Assembly (NCBI GenBank): GCA_963750255.1
Contig: CAVVPZ010000006.1
Coordinates: 434,001 to 498,000, forward strand
DNA length: 64,000 nucleotides
Reading direction: 5' to 3'
DNA from: DATLED01 sp963750255
GTDB lineage: Bacteria > Actinomycetota > Acidimicrobiia > Acidimicrobiales > CADCTF01
This document shows, piece by piece, positions 61,161 through 64,000 of this stretch (position 1 is its first letter; each line of letters opens with the position of its first letter). A model generated the notes under the pieces. The model made no database searches and had not been told where the DNA came from. It saw nothing but the letters and a program-made list of their open reading frames with translations. Made by a program: the position numbers and the translations under genes.

Positions 61161-62018
61161 CAAAGATCGCCGACCTGTTGGCCGACGGACCGACGTTCTC
61201 GCTCGAGTTCATGCCGCCGCGCACCGACGAGATGTTGCGGCAGTTCGAGAAGGCCATCCGAGAGCTCGAGCCGCTCGAGCCGTCGTTCTGCTCGGTCACC
61301 TACGGCGCCGGTGGCTCGACCCGCGAGCGCACGCTCGACGCCGTGCTCCACGTGCAGCACTCGACGCCGCTCGTCGCCATGCCCCACCTCACCTGCGTCG
61401 GTCAGACCCGGTCCGACATCGAGGCGCTGGTCTCGCGGTATCGCAGCCGAGGGCATCGAGAACGTCCTCGCGCTTGGCAGGCGACCCTCCGCTCGATCCC
61501 AAGCCCCGGCCGGAGACTTTCAATTCGCCACCGAGTTGATCGAGCTGGCCCGAGGGGTCGGGGATTTCTCCGTGGGGGTCGCCGCCTTCCCCGAGGTGCA
61601 TCCCCAATCGCCGAGCCGGGCTGAAGACCGCCGCCGGCTGGCGGCGAAGCTGGAGGTGGCCGACTTCGCCATCACCCAGTTCTTCTGGTCGGCCGACGCC
61701 TACCTCCGGATGCGCGAAGAGCTCGACGCCTTGGGATCCACCACCCCGGTCATCCCCAGCCTCTTCCCGTTCGTGAGCGCGGCGGTGGCCGAGCGGTTCA
61801 CGCGGGCCAACGGCGCCGACTGGCCGGCGTGGCTGGCCGACCGGCTCGATGGGCGCAGCGACGCCGAGGTCCGTGAGATCGGCATCGAGGTGGCCACCGA
61901 ACTCGGGGCCGAACTGCTCCGGCATGAGCCTCCGGGATTGCACCTCTACACGCTGAACCGGGCCGAGTCGGTGACCCGCATCTGGGCCGACCTCGACCTC
62001 GCTGATCGGCGCCGCTGA
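61157..62018 (+). CDS. metF: Methylenetetrahydrofolate reductase (three frameshifts)
   Basis: TIM-barrel flavoenzyme that makes methyl-tetrahydrofolate for methionine. The N-terminal part FSLEFMPPRTDEMLRQF, SVTYGAGGSTRERTLD and PHLTCVGQTRSDIEAL and the C-terminal part ADFAITQFFWSADAYLRM, VIPSLFPFVSAA and GLHLYTLNRAESVT are colinear with MetF. Extra bases near 61441 and 61479 and a missing base near 61521 scramble the segment that should read AAEGIENVLALGGDPP. Corrected length is 286 residues. It overlaps the folD stop, so folate genes are coupled. Confidence 0.9.
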
Positions 62019-62021
62019 CGG

Positions 62022-62793
62022 TCAGGCCCAGCCGCCGGCGAAGGCCACGAACTGGCCGGTGGTGAAGCGGCTGGTGCCGTCGATGTAGGGCAGCGAGAAG
62101 TGGGCGAGCTCGTCGAGGTCGCCGAGCCGGCCCATCGGCACCATGCGCCTCGACCCGGGCCCGGCCCTCGGCGTCCTCGGCCCGGTTGGCCCGGAGGAAC
62201 TCGGGGAAGTCCATGAAGTTCGTGCCGATGGCGTTGACCTGCACGCCCTTGCCGGCGACCTCGGCGGCCACGTTGCGGACGAGCATGTTGGCGCCGGCCC
62301 GCGCCGACGAGTACAGCGGCGCGCCGGGCGTGGGCCGGGCGCCGGAGGCGCTGGTGAAGACGAGCACCTGCCCTTCGCCCTGCTCGACCATCACCGGCAC
62401 GACGGTGCGGAGGAAGTGGTACGGAGCCTCGACGCAGCCGGCGAGTGCGGCACGGAGGTCGTCGACCGTCGGATCGGAGGAAGCGCCCGACGACGATTCG
62501 ACCGGTGAACGCCGGTCGCCGAGTCGATCCGACCGAATCGGCTCAGGGCGGCATCGACGAGGCGCTCTGCGCCGACTCGGGCTTGGACGAGGTCGCGAAC
62601 GCCGGTCACGGCTTCGACAGCGGCGCCGGCGGCCTCGAGCTCGGCGACGAGGCCGTCGAGCCGGATCGCCGATCACGAGGTCGTGGCCGCGCTCGGCCAG
62701 GAGGCGGGCGAGGTCGGGGCCGACGTAACCGGCGGCATCGCTCACGATGGCGACCCTCCGACGATGGGAGTCGGCGGACTGGAGGGAGGACAT
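62022..62793 (-). CDS. Halohydrin dehalogenase-like SDR (HheG-type), frameshifted
   Basis: Short-chain dehydrogenase fold with the two signatures that separate halohydrin dehalogenases from ordinary SDRs. First, the nucleotide loop is replaced: VSDAAGYVG fits T/S-x4-Y-x-G. Second, the triad is Ser-Tyr-Arg: TSASGARPTPGAPLYSSAR gives S-x12-Y-x3-R instead of YxxxK. The C-terminal half (VQVNAIGTNFMDFPEFLRA; TGQFVAFAGGWA) closely resembles HheG of Ilumatobacter as I remember it. Four extra bases (near 62145, 62470, 62512 and 62660) break the frame; removing them gives 255 residues. Family members eliminate halide from vicinal halohydrins and open epoxides. The ATG is supported by a -10 box seven bases upstream. 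Confidence 0.8.
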
Positions 62794-62800
62794 GCACTGG

Positions 62801-62806
62801 ACCGTA
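62801..62806 (-). promoter_or_regulatory. Likely -10 box of a leaderless halohydrin dehalogenase-like transcript
   Basis: On the minus strand TACGGT stands seven bases before the ATG at 62793, with no Shine-Dalgarno sequence. Confidence 0.45.
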
Positions 62807-62872
62807 ACCCCGGTCACCTGGTCTCGCCACGATCAGGGAGGATTTCGGGTCGGCGGGGACGAACTCTCCGCC

Positions 62873-64000
62873 ATGGCCCCCACTGACGCCCCGAGTGCGT
62901 TGATCCCCGTTGAGCACTTCTTCGAGAACCCGGAGAAGGCGGCCGGGCGGATCTCGCCCGACGGCACCCGGCTCAGCTACCTCGCACCGGAGAACAACCG
63001 GCTCAACGTGTGGGTCCGCACGCTCGGCAAGGACGACGACGTCTGCGTCACCCACGACCACGTGCGGGGCATCACGGCCTACTTCTGGTCGCGGGACTCG
63101 ACCCGGATCATCTACCTCCAAGACACGGGCGGCGATGAGAACTTCCATGTCCATGCCGCGCTGGTGGCCGATCCGGACGCTCCCTCGATCGACCTGACGC
63201 CGTTCCCCGGCGTTCGGGCACAAATCGTCGACGTGCCCCACGCTGACCCCCAGCACCTGCTCGTGGCACTGAACAAGCGGGATCCTTCGGCTTTCGATGT
63301 CCATCGCCTCGACCTCGCAACCACCGAGGTGGAGTTGGTGGCCGAGAACCCCGGGAACATCGGCGCATGGGTGACCGACGTCTCCGGCCGCTTGCTCGCC
63401 GCCATCACCCAGACGGCGACCGGTGACAGCGAGGTCCTCGTCCGCGACCGCGAGGACGAGGAGTTTCGGGTGCTGCGCGAGTTCGCCAACGAGGACGACG
63501 TCAACGTCTTCGGCTTCGTGCCCGACGGGTCGGCATTGTGGGTCGGTACGGCGGAGGACTCCGACCTCGCTCGACTCTGCACGCTCGATGTGCACACAGC
63601 GGAACTGACCGTCGTCGATCATGACGACGAGGCCGACCTCACGGCCCCGCTCCTCGACGACGACACCGGTGCACTGCTCGGCGCCATCTACCTCCGCGAC
63701 CGCGTCGTGTTCCATCCGTTCGACGACTCGTTCGCGCGACGTGTGGCGCCAAGCGTCGGCCCTCCACGCCGGGCGATCTCGCCGGGCTCTCCCGCGACGT
63801 GACCCGGACGAAGTGGGTGGTGGCCTTCGATGATGATCGAGAGCCGGGCGTCTGACTACTTCCTCGACTCGGCCACCGGCCGAAGTGAGTATCTCTTCCG
63901 GCCCCGCCCCAGGCTCGACCCGCGACCGCTCGCGCCCGATGCAGCCGGTGCGGATCGCCGCTCGCGACGGGCTCGTCCTCTGCGCAGCTACCTGACCCTG
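62873..64000 (+). CDS. S9 family (prolyl oligopeptidase-like) peptidase, partial and frameshifted near the window end
   Basis: The N-terminal beta-propeller of an S9 serine peptidase. PVEHFFENPEKAAGRISPDG and LSYLAPENNRLNVWVRTLG open the first blade; repeated blades follow to about 63740. Past that point the frame changes several times (VTRTKWVVAFDDD, YFLDSATGRSEYLF, PVRIAARDGLVLC), the last being the start of the hydrolase domain. The catalytic Ser-Asp-His lies outside the window. ATG at 62873 is chosen because homologues start just before PVEHFF. Conserved pieces across the breaks suggest sequence errors. Confidence 0.82.

Overview
The window is high-GC DNA from an actinobacterium, most likely of the class Acidimicrobiia (Ilumatobacter-like). 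Three things point there. The gene order is actinobacterial: S10-spc-alpha ribosomal operons, then rplM-rpsI-glmM-glmS-acpS-nnr-alr, then tsaE-tsaB-rimI-tsaD-groESL, then guaB3/guaB-guaA-pcrA. GTG and TTG starts are frequent. A halohydrin-dehalogenase-type gene at the right end resembles HheG of Ilumatobacter. No rRNA, tRNA, CRISPR array, prophage or insertion sequence was seen, and there is no gene-free stretch longer than 300 bases. LAYOUT. 1-17570 holds the ribosomal protein superoperon with secY, adk, map, infA, rpoA and rplQ. It is interrupted after rpsJ by a GT-C-type membrane glycosyltransferase gene and restarted by a strong promoter with a hairpin leader before rplC. 17604-24.6 kb holds truA, a membrane protein, ilvA (minus strand), rplM-rpsI, glmM and the start of an unusually large glmS-like gene that runs to 26.1 kb. 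26.1-35.9 kb holds cofactor and cell-wall genes (acpS, nnr, alr), an accessory group (P1 peptidase, PaaX-type regulator, desaturase, family 4-like uracil-DNA glycosylase), and the t6A tRNA-modification set (tsaE, tsaB, tsaD) with rimI. 35.9-45.2 kb holds groES-groEL under two CIRCE boxes, small conserved genes, a Nudix hydrolase, two IMP-dehydrogenase paralogues, and an ArsR regulator with SRPBCC/DinB-like partners behind two operators. 45.3-53 kb holds guaA, a ZapE-like ATPase, pcrA, a lipase-like hydrolase and a B12-binding mutase subunit. 53-64 kb holds sucC-sucD, an amidase, a Baeyer-Villiger-type monooxygenase, purN-purH-folD-metF (purine and one-carbon metabolism), the halohydrin-dehalogenase homologue and the start of an S9 peptidase. 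SEQUENCE QUALITY. At least nine otherwise intact, often essential genes carry single-base frameshifts (rplE, rplR, ilvA, glmS, tsaD, pcrA, purH, the monooxygenase, metF), and 53.2-56.3 kb is riddled with indels. Correcting the indels restores normal family lengths each time, so these look like consensus errors of the assembly rather than gene decay. Apparent gene fusions (rplB-rpsS, SRPBCC-DinB, sucC-sucD) should be read with that in mind. REGULATION. About a dozen genes that start transcription units have a TANNNT box only 5-9 bases before the start codon and no ribosome-binding site, which indicates leaderless mRNAs. In two divergent pairs the opposing -10 boxes share one central TA. The most interesting items are the halohydrin dehalogenase homologue, the roughly 1140-residue GlmS-like protein with altered isomerase residues, the shared-TA bidirectional promoters, the promoter and leader inside the S10 operon, and a CTG start on infA.
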